From: Steromphala cineraria
Lineage: Eukaryota > Mollusca > Gastropoda > Trochida > Trochidae
DNA length: 64,000 bases
Assembly (NCBI GenBank): GCA_916613615.1
Contig: OU744735.1
Location: forward strand, 43,180,468 to 43,244,467
Direction of reading: 5' to 3'
In this document: positions 12,201-22,215 of the stretch, piece after piece
How the letters are laid out: every line of letters begins with the position of its first letter
Numbering within the stretch: position 1 is the first letter of the stretch
Translations under genes and position numbers: made by a program
Notes under the pieces: generated by a model
What the model was told of the DNA's origin: nothing
What the model saw: only the letters and a program-made list of their open reading frames with translations
Databases searched by the model: none

Positions 12201-14750
12201 GTTTGTCTGGGCTGAAAAAGGCATCATATTCTCGATTCTTTCTAAAGTTCGCACTTCCTGATTGCAATGTAAACAGTTCGATAACATCATCCATCATTTT
12301 ATTTTCAACTGTCAAGTTACTCACGGCGTGTTGTGTATCCGCTGAGCCCTGATCCCTGCTATCATGGCGGCGTCCTTGACCGCATGTCGCTGACCCTGCA
12401 GAAACATGGCTGGTACACTCAGCACAGCGCAGTCCACAGATTTCTGTTGAAGGTGAACATATACTTTATTATATCACTTTTGCTTTTACTTCTGAATGTG
12501 AAGCAATTTTTGTGAAAAAAAGACTAAATACATCATAATGAAGGCATCATGACGACATAAGACATAGTGCTAACTTTGTTTTCAATGTTATGATTCAAAC
12601 CAACAAATGAATGAATCCTCATGACGACATATATAAGACTATCGTGATAACAGCATATCCTCGAATACAACCACAAAAACACTGACGTAGTTTGTTTCTT
12701 GTTTGTACAGTTACTTTGAAGAACATATTACACTGGGTTGATTTCAAAGAATCATAGTTAATATTATGATTCAATTTTGAAGTCTAGTTTGAAACTACCG
12801 CTAGCTTCCTATTTACAAAGGAAATATCGTGTTTTAAACACAATGACACACACATGAAAGTGTATTCTTCCGTCAACTGCTATTATCCATCGGCTGCTAT
12901 CACCGTCGGCTGCTATTATCCGTCAGCTGCTATTATCCGTCAGCTGCTATTATCCGTCAGCTGCTATTATCCGTCGGCTGCTATTATCCGTCAGCTGCTA
13001 TTATCCGTCAGCTGCTATTATCCGTCAGCTGCTATTATCCGTCGGCTGCTATTATCCGTCGGCTGCTATTATCCGTCAGCTGCTATTATCCGTCAACTGC
13101 TAATATCCGTCGGCTGCTATTATCCGTCAGCTGCTATTATCCGTCAGCTGCTATTATCCGTCAGCTGCTATTATCCGTCGGCTGCTATTATCCGTCAGCT
13201 GCTATTATCCGTCGGCTGCTATTATCCGTCAGCTGCTATTATCCGTCGGCTGCTATTATCCGTCAGCTGCTATTATCCGTCAGCTGCTATTATCCGTCGG
13301 CTGCTATTATCCGTCAGCTGCTATTATCCGTCGGCTGCTAATATCCGTCGGCTGCTAATATCCGTCAACTGCTAATATCCGTCAGCTGCTATTATCCGTC
13401 AGCTGCTATTATCCGTCAGCTGCTATTATCCGTCAGCTGCTAATATCCGTCGGCTGCTAATATCCGTCAACTGCTATTATCCGTCAGCTGCTATTATCCG
13501 TCAGCTGCTAATATCCGTCGGCTGCTATTATCCGTCAGCTGCTATTATCCGTCAGCTGCTATTATCCGTCAACTGCTAATATCCGTCAGCTGCTATTATC
13601 CGTCAGCTGCTATTATCCGTCAACTGCTATTATCCGATAACTGCTATTATCCGATAACTGCTATATTATCCGTCGGCTGTGCCCCAAATCAAGGATCATC
13701 AAAAGCCATTATTGTTATTATTATAACTTGCTACCCGATTTCCGAAAATTGAGAGAAGAACCCACACTTATGTTATGCAGTCCTCTTACCTCTTCCACCT
13801 TACCTTCAAAAAGTTCTCCGCGTTGACTTTCAGCTTCCTAATGATGAGTGCTACAATCTCTTCTGGAGTGAAGAAGTCCGCCTCCTGCCCAACCCTCAAA
13901 CTGAGCCGCACCCCCTTCTGGGGCCCCGGGATGATGTTGAAGGAGTAGAACTTCTTCTGGTTTTTGATGAAGCTGTCCTTGAACTTCCTGCCCAGGAATC
14001 GCATAGCATGAAAGACGACATTGTTTGGTTTAGTGGTGAGTTGGGCTTTAGCTTCATCTCCTACCACCGGCTCCTTGTTGTCGTTGAAGTAGACGTAGGA
14101 TGGTGTCTTCAAGTTGCCATTCTCGTTTGGTATGCGAACAAGAGAACCGTTGATGTATGCGGCGACGCTGGAAAAATAATTAAACGCATCTTGGACCTTC
14201 TTTATAAACTATTGGCATAAGTCTGCTTTCAGTTGGCGGGGCTTTAACCTCAAGTTAAAAACTAGCTGTAGTGTAGTATGTTCAATCGAAATCGAAATCT
14301 ATATCGACAGTTTATTTGTTTTCTACTTTCGGTCTTACTTTGACCTAAATAAGACGCCCTGTTGACATTTACCCATAGCGTCTTTTTATAGCAACGGGTA
14401 TATCTAGCTAGCTGAAGCTCTCTTGGTACTGTTTTTCGGATAGTGCCGACATTGCTAAATGTGAATAATGTTGTTTGCTTGTTATAATCATTGAAGTACC
14501 AGTCACTTGGCCTTATTGATACCAGGAAAATAAGAGAGCTTCAAGGATTGAAATAAGCTTTGGAAAGATAAATTGCATACCTTGAATAGTCTGCCCCAAG
14601 GTCGATCCCGACCACGAAGTCGCAGTGACCTTTAACCCCCTCTCCGACCCCATCCTCTATACGGGTGTCGACAGCTTTAGGGTTAAGTCTCAGCAGCATG
14701 TACAAGGTGCCCGCAAGCACTATGAGCAGACACAGGGCAGCGTGTTGAAA
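9218..14750 (-). CDS. HSP70-family protein, copy A (predicted pseudo-ATPase)
   Basis: Minus-strand gene with seven exons: 14581-14750, 13804-14167, 12325-12443, 12006-12175, 11004-11239, 10263-10412 and 9218-10018. All introns are GT-AG, the junction phases agree, and about 669 residues are open to TAA. The HSP70 landmarks occur in order: GIDLGADYSS (phosphate loop 1), RIPNENGNLKTPSYV, AMRFLGRKF, VDCAVLSVPAMF, RIHNTPTVSAAG, YYLGAGACEVS, RLRREAERAV, LLLGGGVRI, the linker PLLLDVSS and the substrate-binding-domain core LAADGILEVYAKELFG. Exon 1 encodes a hydrophobic stretch (ALCLLIVLAGTLYMLL), so the protein is probably ER-targeted or membrane-anchored, as in HSPA13-type proteins. Unlike HSPA13 it keeps a full substrate-binding domain. 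Exon 1 seems to start at an acceptor (TTCTGTTGTTGCAG) with no in-frame ATG upstream. The first exon is therefore missing, unless the internal ATG at codon 18 is used. Most catalytic residues are substituted (see findings). Confidence 0.85.
10730..10880 (-). pseudogene. Decayed duplicate of HSP70 exon 5 in copy A
   Basis: Minus strand, in the intron between exons 5 and 6. It reads RLRREVERAVLEFSNN, then QDMLTFGKFIELCE, followed by a GTAATT donor, and is clearly homologous to exon 5 at 11004-11239. It lacks the exon 5' third (the in-frame TAG at the left of the block is not bypassed), a few codons are deleted, and no acceptor of correct phase is seen. Its downstream intron flank (ATTCCTAAAGAGT) matches the one after exon 5 in copies B and C, so it occupies the ancestral exon position while the intact exon is the shifted copy. 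Confidence 0.75.
11575..11880. repeat. Degenerate CAT/ATC-rich intronic tract
   Basis: Imperfect repeats of ATCA, CATCACAA and AATATCACAATTAA units within intron 4 of HSP70 copy A. Simple-sequence expansion, absent from introns 4 of copies B and C. Confidence 0.7.
12870..13682. repeat. 17-bp minisatellite in HSP70 copy A intron 2
   Basis: About 47 tandem copies of CTATTATCCGTCAGCTG (17 bp), with the main variants CGGCTG, CAACTG and TAATATCC. The array fills most of intron 2 (12,444-13,803). Copies B and C lack it and instead have a palindromic element in that intron. Seventeen times three is 51, so all + frames stay open as a 17-residue superrepeat; these are not genes. Confidence 0.95.
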
Positions 14751-15030
14751 CTGCAACAACAGAAAAATAGCAAAAAATGGACATCCAAAGTGAAGTAATC
14801 TTCGGTCGATTTCTCTGACATTTTTCTAATAGAAAATCCAAGTGGTGTGTAGCATCTGAAAATTCGGCTCTGTCAGTTCAAAAGCTGAAGTTAAATGGAG
14901 GTAAAACCGAAATTATCCTCACTGACCATCAGTCTAACCTCTAACCTCGTCTGAAGCAACACACCATCTTGTTCGAGATCTTATACTTTCAAAACTTGAC
15001 TATTATTACAGCCTTCTTATCAACATTCGG
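14751..15030. other. 5' flank of HSP70 copy A
   Basis: Directly upstream of exon 1. Begins with the pyrimidine-rich acceptor tract. No ATG exon can be assigned and no clear TATA box or heat-shock element (nGAAn inverted array) was recognised. Confidence 0.35.
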
Positions 15031-15620
15031 CAGGACCTTATTCTAAACTACAACGAGTGCAAAACGCGGCTGCTCGCATCATATCCTTGAAAGGAAAGAA
15101 CTCTCACATCATACCTGTGCTGATGTCACTACACTGGCTTCCCTTTCAAGGTTCTTACCCTCTGCTACCGCTGCTACCATGGAACAGCTCCAGGTTACCT
15201 CTCAGATATTACACAGAAGTATTCTCCAGCCAGGACTTTGAGATCAACTGACCAAATGCAATTTATAACTCCACAAGCGAAATTGAAATCTTTCGGACTC
15301 AGATCATTCAAATTTACCTCTGCTACACTCTGGAATCAACTTTCATTAGATATGAAGAAGATACCTACTTTGGACTTGTTTAGGCAGTACTATCCAGCTT
15401 GATTGTACTCTGATGGCTGAGTGACTGGATACTAGTGCATAACAAATGAACTTATTATATTATTATATTATGTTTCCGATTATTGTATGAAGAGTGAACT
15501 GAGCAAGATGTACAAGGTGCCCAAAGGTACTAATTGTATTCTTTAATCTCATTTACTTTGTATTCATTTGAATAAACTGATCGAGGCTCTGCTCGAGAGG
15601 CGCTTATCTAAATAACTACC
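15030..15620 (+). mobile_element. LINE 3' fragment (CR1/L2-like), copy A flank
   Basis: Frame fragments on the + strand read LQRVQNAAARIISLKGK, IPVLMSLHWLPFQ and, after a frameshift, LRSTDQMQFITPQAKLKSFG, ending SLDMKKIPTLDLFRQYYP. This is the HWLP...PSR-LRS C-terminal region of CR1/L2-like ORF2 proteins. The region between LHWLPFQ and the LRS motif is deleted and frameshifted. The UTR follows (CAAGGTGCCCAAAGGTACTA, then CTCGAGAGGCGCTTATC). The point GGTACTA-ATTG at about 15,527 is the empty site of the LINE inserted in copy B at 38,438. Confidence 0.6.
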
Positions 15621-15823
15621 TCAGTGAGGGTTAATACTATAAACCTTACTCCACATGGGCATACTTATTTACGACGTTTTCTAAGTATTTGGTAGGATAT
15701 GCTTATATCAATACAAGTTTAACTCAACTGAAATAGGTCAGTTATTGTCTTCGCCCACTCGAATAGTATAAAATAATGGCCAGTGAGGTATAAGATGAAC
15801 ACAACAGGTGTTAGCGTAATATA

Positions 15824-17077
15824 TTACCCATACGGGCGAGGATACACGAGTGGATATTTTTTTGATATCCGCACATGTGCTTTTTAGTGATTCTCAACGT
15901 TGATTGGTCGGTTCCTAAGAGAATGAAAGACGATTGGTCGACGGAACTATTTTCAAGTTTCATTGATAAATTGAACGTGTCGAACGTATGTCGATTAGGT
16001 TAAAAATAAAATCGTAAAACGATGAATATTACTGTACATCATATAACTTATAGGTTGATATTTAAACGCAGTATTATTTGAAACTATTCAATTACGTGTT
16101 AAATTTCATTGTGATCTCAAGATTGTGCTTTTTCCAAAGGTACAATAAGCGCTGTCTGTTTGTAAACAAACATGGCTGCCATCGAAAATTCATGAAATCT
16201 ATCCAAGCACAAGAATTTCACTGATCCGTTAGTAATTATTAACACATAAAAACCATAGGGACTCAAATTCAATACATACATTCATGAAAGCAATAACTTT
16301 AACAAATCAACATACTCATAGTTGATCAGCCCTTGAAACAATCCTACCGTGATCACAGGCCGATTAGAGTTATCGTTCTTGACACTTGCTACGTGAATGA
16401 AAGTAACGTCGAAAGAAACAAATGTTGTTAAAACTTCAGATTATTTGATTATCCTGACATACAGACTTGTTTTGATGCATTCTTAGTAAGTTTCTCTTTA
16501 AGAAATTGCCACTTTTATCAATTATAGTTTTAAAAAATTGACAGGTTTTTGACATTTTCGTTACAACATTGTGCCGTCAACAACACATCACAGTTGTAGT
16601 ACGGCGTGACGATCGGCTGATTAATATACTTATTATCTTTATCAAATAATGTTGTTTCTTAAGAGTTTTATGTGTGTTAATTTGTTCACGGTTGAAAAGT
16701 GTATTATATCATTCAGGGACAATATTTTTGTCATTTTCGTATTGTTTTGAAACTGAACTAGATTCCGATGCGTTGTTGACTAATTCACTCTGAAGATGTT
16801 CGGTTGGACACGCGTATGAATACTGATCAGCTGATTGGTATCACTTACTACAGCATTACTACGATTTCTCAATCGCATTTTTTCAGTCGTTTTTTAATTA
16901 TATTTCATTACAAATGGGTAATATATAGAATAACCAACTCGGTACGAGTGATTACGGGATATCTGCCCTCATCAAAATAATGTTCAGTCGCTCGCCAAGG
17001 CTCGCGACTGTGAACATTATTTCGACTCGGGCAGATATCCCGTAATCACTCGTGCCTCGTTGGTTATTCTCTAAATA
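15824..17077. mobile_element. 1.25-kb insertion present only in copy A
   Basis: Copies B (40,700) and C (56,765) read continuously GCGTAATATAATTCA. Copy A has about 1,250 bp between GCGTAATA and AATAATTCG, consistent with a 3-4 bp duplication (ATA or AATA). There is no coding capacity. The left end starts TTACCCATACGGGCGAGG and the right end is the hairpin at 16,925-17,073. It is probably a nonautonomous element whose class I cannot assign. Confidence 0.55.
16925..17073. repeat. Long hairpin with CGAGTG arms
   Basis: Near-perfect inverted repeat with arms of about 70 bp. The left arm starts AGAATAACCAACTCGGTACG and contains GATTACGGGATATCTGCCC. The right arm is its complement ending CTCGTTGGTTATTCT. 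The loop is near CGCCAAGGCTCGCG. It forms the right end of the A-specific insertion. Architecture and words (ACTCGTG, GCTCGC) resemble the palindromes at 31,562 and 53,801. Confidence 0.8.
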
Positions 17078-17224
17078 ATTCGCGTAAGCGTATGATAATT
17101 CACACTTTATGATTCTCATCTCTAAACATTAAATGTTTGTAATGTAAAGGCACCAACTTGATACTCAATGCTTAACTACAGTCTAAAAAGCACTAGCACA
17201 ATATGAATACAATAGGCATATATG

Positions 17225-17720
17225 TATTATATAAGTTCTGATTATAATGAGTTCATTTGTATTGCGCTAAATTCCACGCCAGAAGGTATGCTCATAGCGC
17301 TACATAAGGTGAGTTGTCCACTAGTCATAATGTTTCTTGAAGAGTAGGGTCTTCAGATCTGACTTGAAGATGTCAAGACTTGGGGATCTTTTCAACTCTT
17401 CAGGGAGAGGATTGCAGCTTGAGTTGCAAATCGTCTGTATCCAAATCCCTTAAGTCGTCACTTAGGGACAATACAGAGGAACTGAGTTTCTGATCTTAGT
17501 GATCTGCTTGGATTGTATTGTTGAATCAGCTCACAGAGGTAGGGTGGTGCTGTACCATTCAGACATCTGTAAATGAGTGTGAGAATTTTGTGTTCTATCC
17601 TGGCTTGGATAGGCAGCCAGTAGAGTGACTTTAAAACTGGCTGTATGTGGCATAACTTGGGTGTACTAGTCACAATGCGTGCAGCAGTGTTTTGTAGACG
17701 TTGAAGTTGATTAACATGCT
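17225..17720 (-). mobile_element. LINE 3' fragment (CR1/L2-like)
   Basis: The minus frame at 17,458-17,700 reads VLKSLYWLPIQARIEHKILT, APPYLCELIQQYNPSRSLRS and FLCIVPK, the conserved C-terminal segment of CR1/L2-like ORF2 downstream of the RT. At lower coordinates lies a UTR containing GAGCATACCTTCTGGCGTGG (minus). The RT itself is absent. The same fragment is in the two other duplication units (41,091 and 57,158), so it predates the duplication. Confidence 0.7.
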
Positions 17721-17747
17721 TTATGACCAGGAGGACTAAGAGTTTTC

Positions 17748-17875
17748 TTAAGGACCAACTTCTTTATTGAAGAAGTAGCGGCATAAGGTTTAGATACCTA
17801 TACCGTTTCCAAGCCGTTATAAGGATCTTTACCGTTATGTCTCTACATCTATAAAGAAGAAGTTGATCATCCATA
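17748..17875. repeat. Imperfect hairpin repeat, unit A
   Basis: CAACTTCTTTATTGAAGAAG at the left and TAAAGAAGAAGTTGATC at the right form an imperfect inverted repeat with a CCGTT...AACGG core. The same block occurs in the other units near 41,385 and 57,450. No function is suggested. Confidence 0.45.
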
Positions 17876-18376
17876 AAACTCTTTGTCTTCTTGATTTTTA
17901 CAACTTCTAAAATGCCTCTTATACAACTTTTGCTTTATGATATTCAGGATCAAACATCAATTTTCTAGAACGTTCATATGTGTGTAAACAAATGTTTATC
18001 GTACACTGTTACTTAAAGTTAATGCATCAAACAATTGATAATTAATTCTATAATTAGTCTATCTCTTTTGAATAACTACATTTCGAAAACCATGTTACAT
18101 TTCGATTATTGACTAGAGTTAAAATCTGCAAGCAAGTTACTTTTAAAGAGTCAAATCGAAAACTATAGTTATAGCATTATTCATAATAATGAAAATATTG
18201 AATCTTACCGAACACATTTGGTATTGAGGAGCGTTATTCAACCTTCTTATCAACCATGCTAACAGTAAGGTATAGAACATATATCACGGGCAACTAGAAA
18301 TACCTGTTGTGCAACAAGGCTGATATTGTTACGGATGACTATCTATCAATAGAGCCACGTAGGTCTTTTATATATA
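17876..18376. other. Noncoding upstream flank, unit A
   Basis: AT-rich sequence shared with units B (41,500-42,026) and C (57,570-58,093). No gene recognised. Confidence 0.4.
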
Positions 18377-18479
18377 GATATGTCACCTTGAATAATCATT
18401 TGTCTTATCATGTTTCACACCTGTGTAGTAACTGTGAATAAGACTGATGATAAAATCAATTGATATGTTTTAGGATTAA

Positions 18480-18835
18480 AGGGGAAGTAGCACGTTTTTT
18501 GATAATTTTATATTTCAAAATTTTCACTGATAAGTGTTAGTTAATACTAAATGTATTATTTTGACAGTGTCAAAAATCTCATAACACAAGCCAATCATCC
18601 ATAGTCAGAGGACAAAGTATGAAGTTTCACATAAAATCCATTGGCGGCCATTTTGTGTGAACACCTTTAATTCATTTTGTGTAAGAAAAAGTAATGACAT
18701 GGCTAAACTTTACGTTATATATTTGAATTTGTACTGCTCCATTTAGTTTAATTACATTGTCTTTCAATTGAAACCATTAATTTTCATTTTCCTGACATCA
18801 CCTTATATTCTCCCTAAAAACGTGCTACTGCCCCT
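18480..18835. mobile_element. TTAA-flanked MITE (356 bp), piggyBac-type TSD
   Basis: Flanked by TTAA on both sides (18,476-18,479 and 18,836-18,839). The left TIR AGGGGAAGTAGCACGTTTTT matches the right TIR (AGGGGCAGTAGCACGTTTTT on minus) at 19 of 20 positions. No ORF, so nonautonomous. It sits in an approximately 870-bp segment (18,377-19,246) that units B and C lack. The TTAA duplication is typical of the piggyBac superfamily. Superfamily assignment is inference from TSD and TIR only. Confidence 0.75.
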
Positions 18836-19247
18836 TTAAACCGTGCACTTATTATAGGAGTTCGAGTCACGGATGGATCTATGATAAAAATAAATTTAAA
18901 GAAACTGGACTTTGGCACCCCTATTTCGTTTTTATACTTTTTGAGATAAATCTACATTTCAAATTTTAACGAAATCGGTCGAGAAATACGGATTTAAGCG
19001 TAATTCTAGATCTATTTTAGATCAGATATTTATTTCGTACTCGAACCCCTGTGCAGCTCTCATGGTTTTGATTGGCGTCACTATAGCATGCGCATTCCTA
19101 TCAAATTGACTAATTTTGGACATTTTCTTGAAATTTCTATTAATGCAAATGAACTTTAATCTGTACATGGGTCTGTGGCCTTGATACAATACAAGTTATT
19201 CTCCTCCAAAGCACAAAGGCCTTCTTCATATTAACAACACACCGTAT

Positions 19248-19568
19248 ATGTTCAGTGGAACTAGACAGTTTAACTATAAGTTGATATCGCACATGATATA
19301 CGAGACCATTGTCTGTGGTCGCTTCGTTAAACCCCTTTGTATGAGTAAGAATACACAAAGTCACTTCCGCGTTCTTTTTACTTCTATTCGCACTTGGTTT
19401 GCCACCAACTTGGATATCTTCCAATCAGGTCGAATTCGAGTGCCATTAAAATCAATCGACTTCTCAGAAACGCTTGTCCCATTCATAGATTTTAAGAATT
19501 CTCAATTGAGGAATGCTGTGTTTAATGTACCTGTTTTCTTAACACTCACTGCAGTAACAAAGGAATAA
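19248..19568 (+). CDS. Hypothetical 106-residue ORF, unit A
   Basis: ATG to TAA, 106 codons, repeated almost unchanged at 42,028-42,348 and 58,095-58,415. The product (MFSGTRQFNYKLISHM, later FDFSETLVPFIDF-like text) has no signal peptide, no clear domain and is not recognised. The opposite strand is also open for 60-90 codons, which weakens the coding case. Conservation among units can be explained by recent duplication alone. More likely noncoding or a remnant of a transposon than a real gene. Confidence 0.2.
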   Translation: MFSGTRQFNYKLISHMIYETIVCGRFVKPLCMSKNTQSHFRVLFTSIRTWFATNLDIFQSGRIRVPLKSIDFSETLVPFIDFKNSQLRNAVFNVPVFLTLTAVTKE

Positions 19569-19599
19569 AACTGTATTCAAGTGTTGATACGGCACGTGT

Positions 19600-20561
19600 C
19601 TAAAGACTGACGACGTATACCTCATAACAAATAGACGAAATGACACTTTCGGGTTTACTAGTACTGTACGTACTTCTTTGAAATGATTCCAAGCACTAGG
19701 CCAACCTAAAATGTTATACTGTAACGTGCACCGGTGTTGGAATCCCTGATATGACTAAATAAAAAACTTAAGATCTTAATTTTTGCACTTATAAATCACT
19801 GTTATATGTTGTGACTAACACATAATCCAAATTTGAACAAAATCGGCGAAAATTAGTCAATTGAATCTAGAAGTCTGATATTTCATCTTCTGTCTGTCCA
19901 GCATGTAAGTTGAATAAAGGATATACCATAGTGACTGGAAACATGACTATTTTCCATGTTGGAGTTTCACCAATATCATCAGTTTCAACACGAAAGTAAA
20001 ACTAATACGGTAATCATATACTAGTATCAGTTTAGTCTTGGTCAAACGTTCCTGTTTGTAAAATCATAAAAGCAATATAATTACATATGGAACAAAAATG
20101 ACCAAATGAGTTAACCATCCAAATTATCTTCAAAGTTCACCTTTAAGTTGTGAGTATTACATATATTATAGAGGATATTATACGATCGTCCCTACATTGT
20201 GACCTACAATGTTTACGACTCGAGTGCTCAGAGCGCGAGCGATGGATATACTAATATTTTTCACGAACATGGCGTCACAATGAGAAAGTGATATGTAGCC
20301 TTAATGTAACATATGGAAAATATGAACCCCGATATGACTTCCCTCCAATTAAGGTATAATGAATTGTTTCAAACATTTGAACAGGTGCAATATTTCTGCT
20401 CCTGCATATAGACTCACGTTTCTGCATAGTTAGGCAACCATAAATAATAAAAGCATACATACATATTGTAAGACAAGCATTTGAACAACATACAAGACAA
20501 AAAAATGAAAAAAGGACAAGTAACATTGATTTTAAAAAGAATAAAATATGGAAGAACTATA
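19600..20561. other. Noncoding flank with palindrome remnant
   Basis: Mostly nondescript. 20,205-20,330 carries TGTTTACGACTCGAGTGCTC, GCGCGAGCGA and GGCGTCACAATGAGAAAGTG, a shortened member of the palindromic family at 31,562-31,900. Units B (42,985-43,135) and C (59,030-59,215) hold versions with different internal deletions. Confidence 0.5.
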
Positions 20562-20853
20562 TAGTATGTTTTTGTCTAAACATAATTATTTATACTCACC
20601 GTCGATAGTTAACAATATGCCCGATTATCCTAATCTGTCTAATTCCGACAAACCTTACACAGAGTAAAGACAGAGTTATCGCTACCTTAATCTGTACTGC
20701 ATACTCACCACCAGGTGGCTAACCCTACGTCATCATTGCTTCTTCTGACGGGCAGAGAACGCCGATCGTACAGAGGGGAGGCCGGGTGGGAGCTAACGAT
20801 TGTTAACTATCGACGGTGAGTATAAATAATGATGTTTAGACAAAAACATACTA
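20562..20853. repeat. 292-bp hairpin element beside DIRS copy A
   Basis: Terminal inverted repeats of 55 bp start TAGTATGTTTTTGTCTAAAC and end CGATAGTTAACAAT; one mismatch is visible in this copy. The inner 190 bp include TTATCCTAATCTGTC through CCACCAGGTGGCTAACC, which recurs in reverse complement in the right terminal region of DIRS copy C (63,500-63,630). The right arm joins the DIRS left terminal repeat with no spacer. Confidence 0.8.
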
Positions 20854-21121
20854 TTATTTAATATACTCTCCTCGATAGTTAACAATATGCCCGAATCCCA
20901 CAGACGGAGGTGGGTGCGAGAGGTTAAAGCGATAAACTCTATCTTACACCAGAGAGCTAGTGACCCAAAAGTCGATAATCAGAAAGATCCCCTAGGGGAG
21001 ACCCCTATCAACCGGAGCGGTCAAACCTGGCCCATCCTCGCTACGTGAGGGGGTCCGTAACTAGAATAACAAAGACAACAGACACACAACTAAGATCAAC
21101 CTCGGGTTTATTACGAAAAAA

Positions 21122-22215
21122 AAAAAAGGTTAACGAGTGGAAGGGTGACTCCTACGCTGAGGAGCCGAAGGAACTCGCTCCTGGGCGTACACCTGTGCGC
21201 CCAGGCGGTTGATTCCCTCCAAATCCTCGTTGGAGATATTCCGGAGGTAATGGTTGGCGAACACCAGGCTTGACTTCCAGAAGCAGCCAGCCATGATGTC
21301 CGCCAAAGCCAAAATTGCTGTGGAGAGCCATCGTCGCTGAGATGGCCCTGATCTCGTGCGGATTGGACCTCACTGGGGGATCCAGATCCGCGGCCTTATA
21401 AGCGTCTAACACCGCAGAGCGGAGGTAGACACTCAGTTGTCTTTTGTCAATTTCCCGGACACTGGTCTGGGAATGCGGGATGAAGGGTCTCCTCCTCCCT
21501 TGACGCAGTGTCCGGGTTTTCTCCGTGTAGATCCGTAATGCACGTACTGGACAGAGGAGGCGGTTCTCCTCGTCAGTCGGATCCACACTCCCGGAAATGG
21601 ACGGTAGCGAGAAGGTTCTACCCCTCTCATCTGCGGCTTGATTCTTACAGACGAACACAGGCGCCAGCCCCAGAGTGGCCGATCCCCCATCCCTCACATC
21701 AAAACGCAAGAGGTCCGCCTGGAGAGCATGAAGCTCTGAAATCCTGGCTGCGGACCCCATTGCAACTAAAAAAGCTGTTTCGATGGTGAGACGGAGGATG
21801 GTCGTCTCCGTCAACGGTTCGTAGTGGTCCGACTTAAGATGGTTGAGGACCACCGCTAAGTCCCACTCTGGGGGCCTGAGTTTCCTCCGCCCGTCCACAT
21901 TCCGGTAGGTCTTCACTAGCTGCTTGAGTTCGAAATCTCCAACTGGGGGTCCCGTTTCCTGAGAACGGACATTATTGCCGCCAGATTGGTGTTGATGGAC
22001 GAGGCTTTCAATTTCCTTGTCTCCCGTCGATGGACCAGGTACTCAGCATCCTGAGGAATGATGCCTGGACATCGTACCCCTCCTTGTCACAGAAGGTCGT
22101 AAAGGCCTCCCACTGAGCATCATAGAGATTCCTAGTGGAATGCCTTTGAGAAGTCGCCACAGCCTCGGCAACGGATTTGGAAAAACCCGCCCCTGTCAGA
22201 CCCCTCTGGAGACAA
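21122..22215 (-). pseudogene. DIRS tyrosine recombinase, copy A (broken)
   Basis: The N-terminal core-binding segment reads SVAEAVATSQRHSTRNLYDA. The catalytic domain shows AARISELHAL (Arg box I), NPHEIRAIS (His-x-x-Arg box II) and FANHYLRNIS (Tyr nucleophile). The chain is split over several frames: sequence around 22,040-22,060 differs from copies B and C and ends the N-terminal frame, and a frameshift near 21,315 separates box II from the Tyr. It would have mediated circular DNA integration in an intact DIRS element. Nonfunctional as read. Confidence 0.8.

Noticed and set aside
12325..12443. Frame CGLRCAECTSHVSAGSATCG as a cysteine-rich domain
   Set aside because: It is the wrong frame of HSP70 exon 3; the correct one reads VDCAVLSVPAMF and joins its neighbours in phase.
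12854..13375. 173-residue repeat protein CYYPSAAIIRQL
   Set aside because: Translation of the 17-bp minisatellite inside an HSP70 intron.
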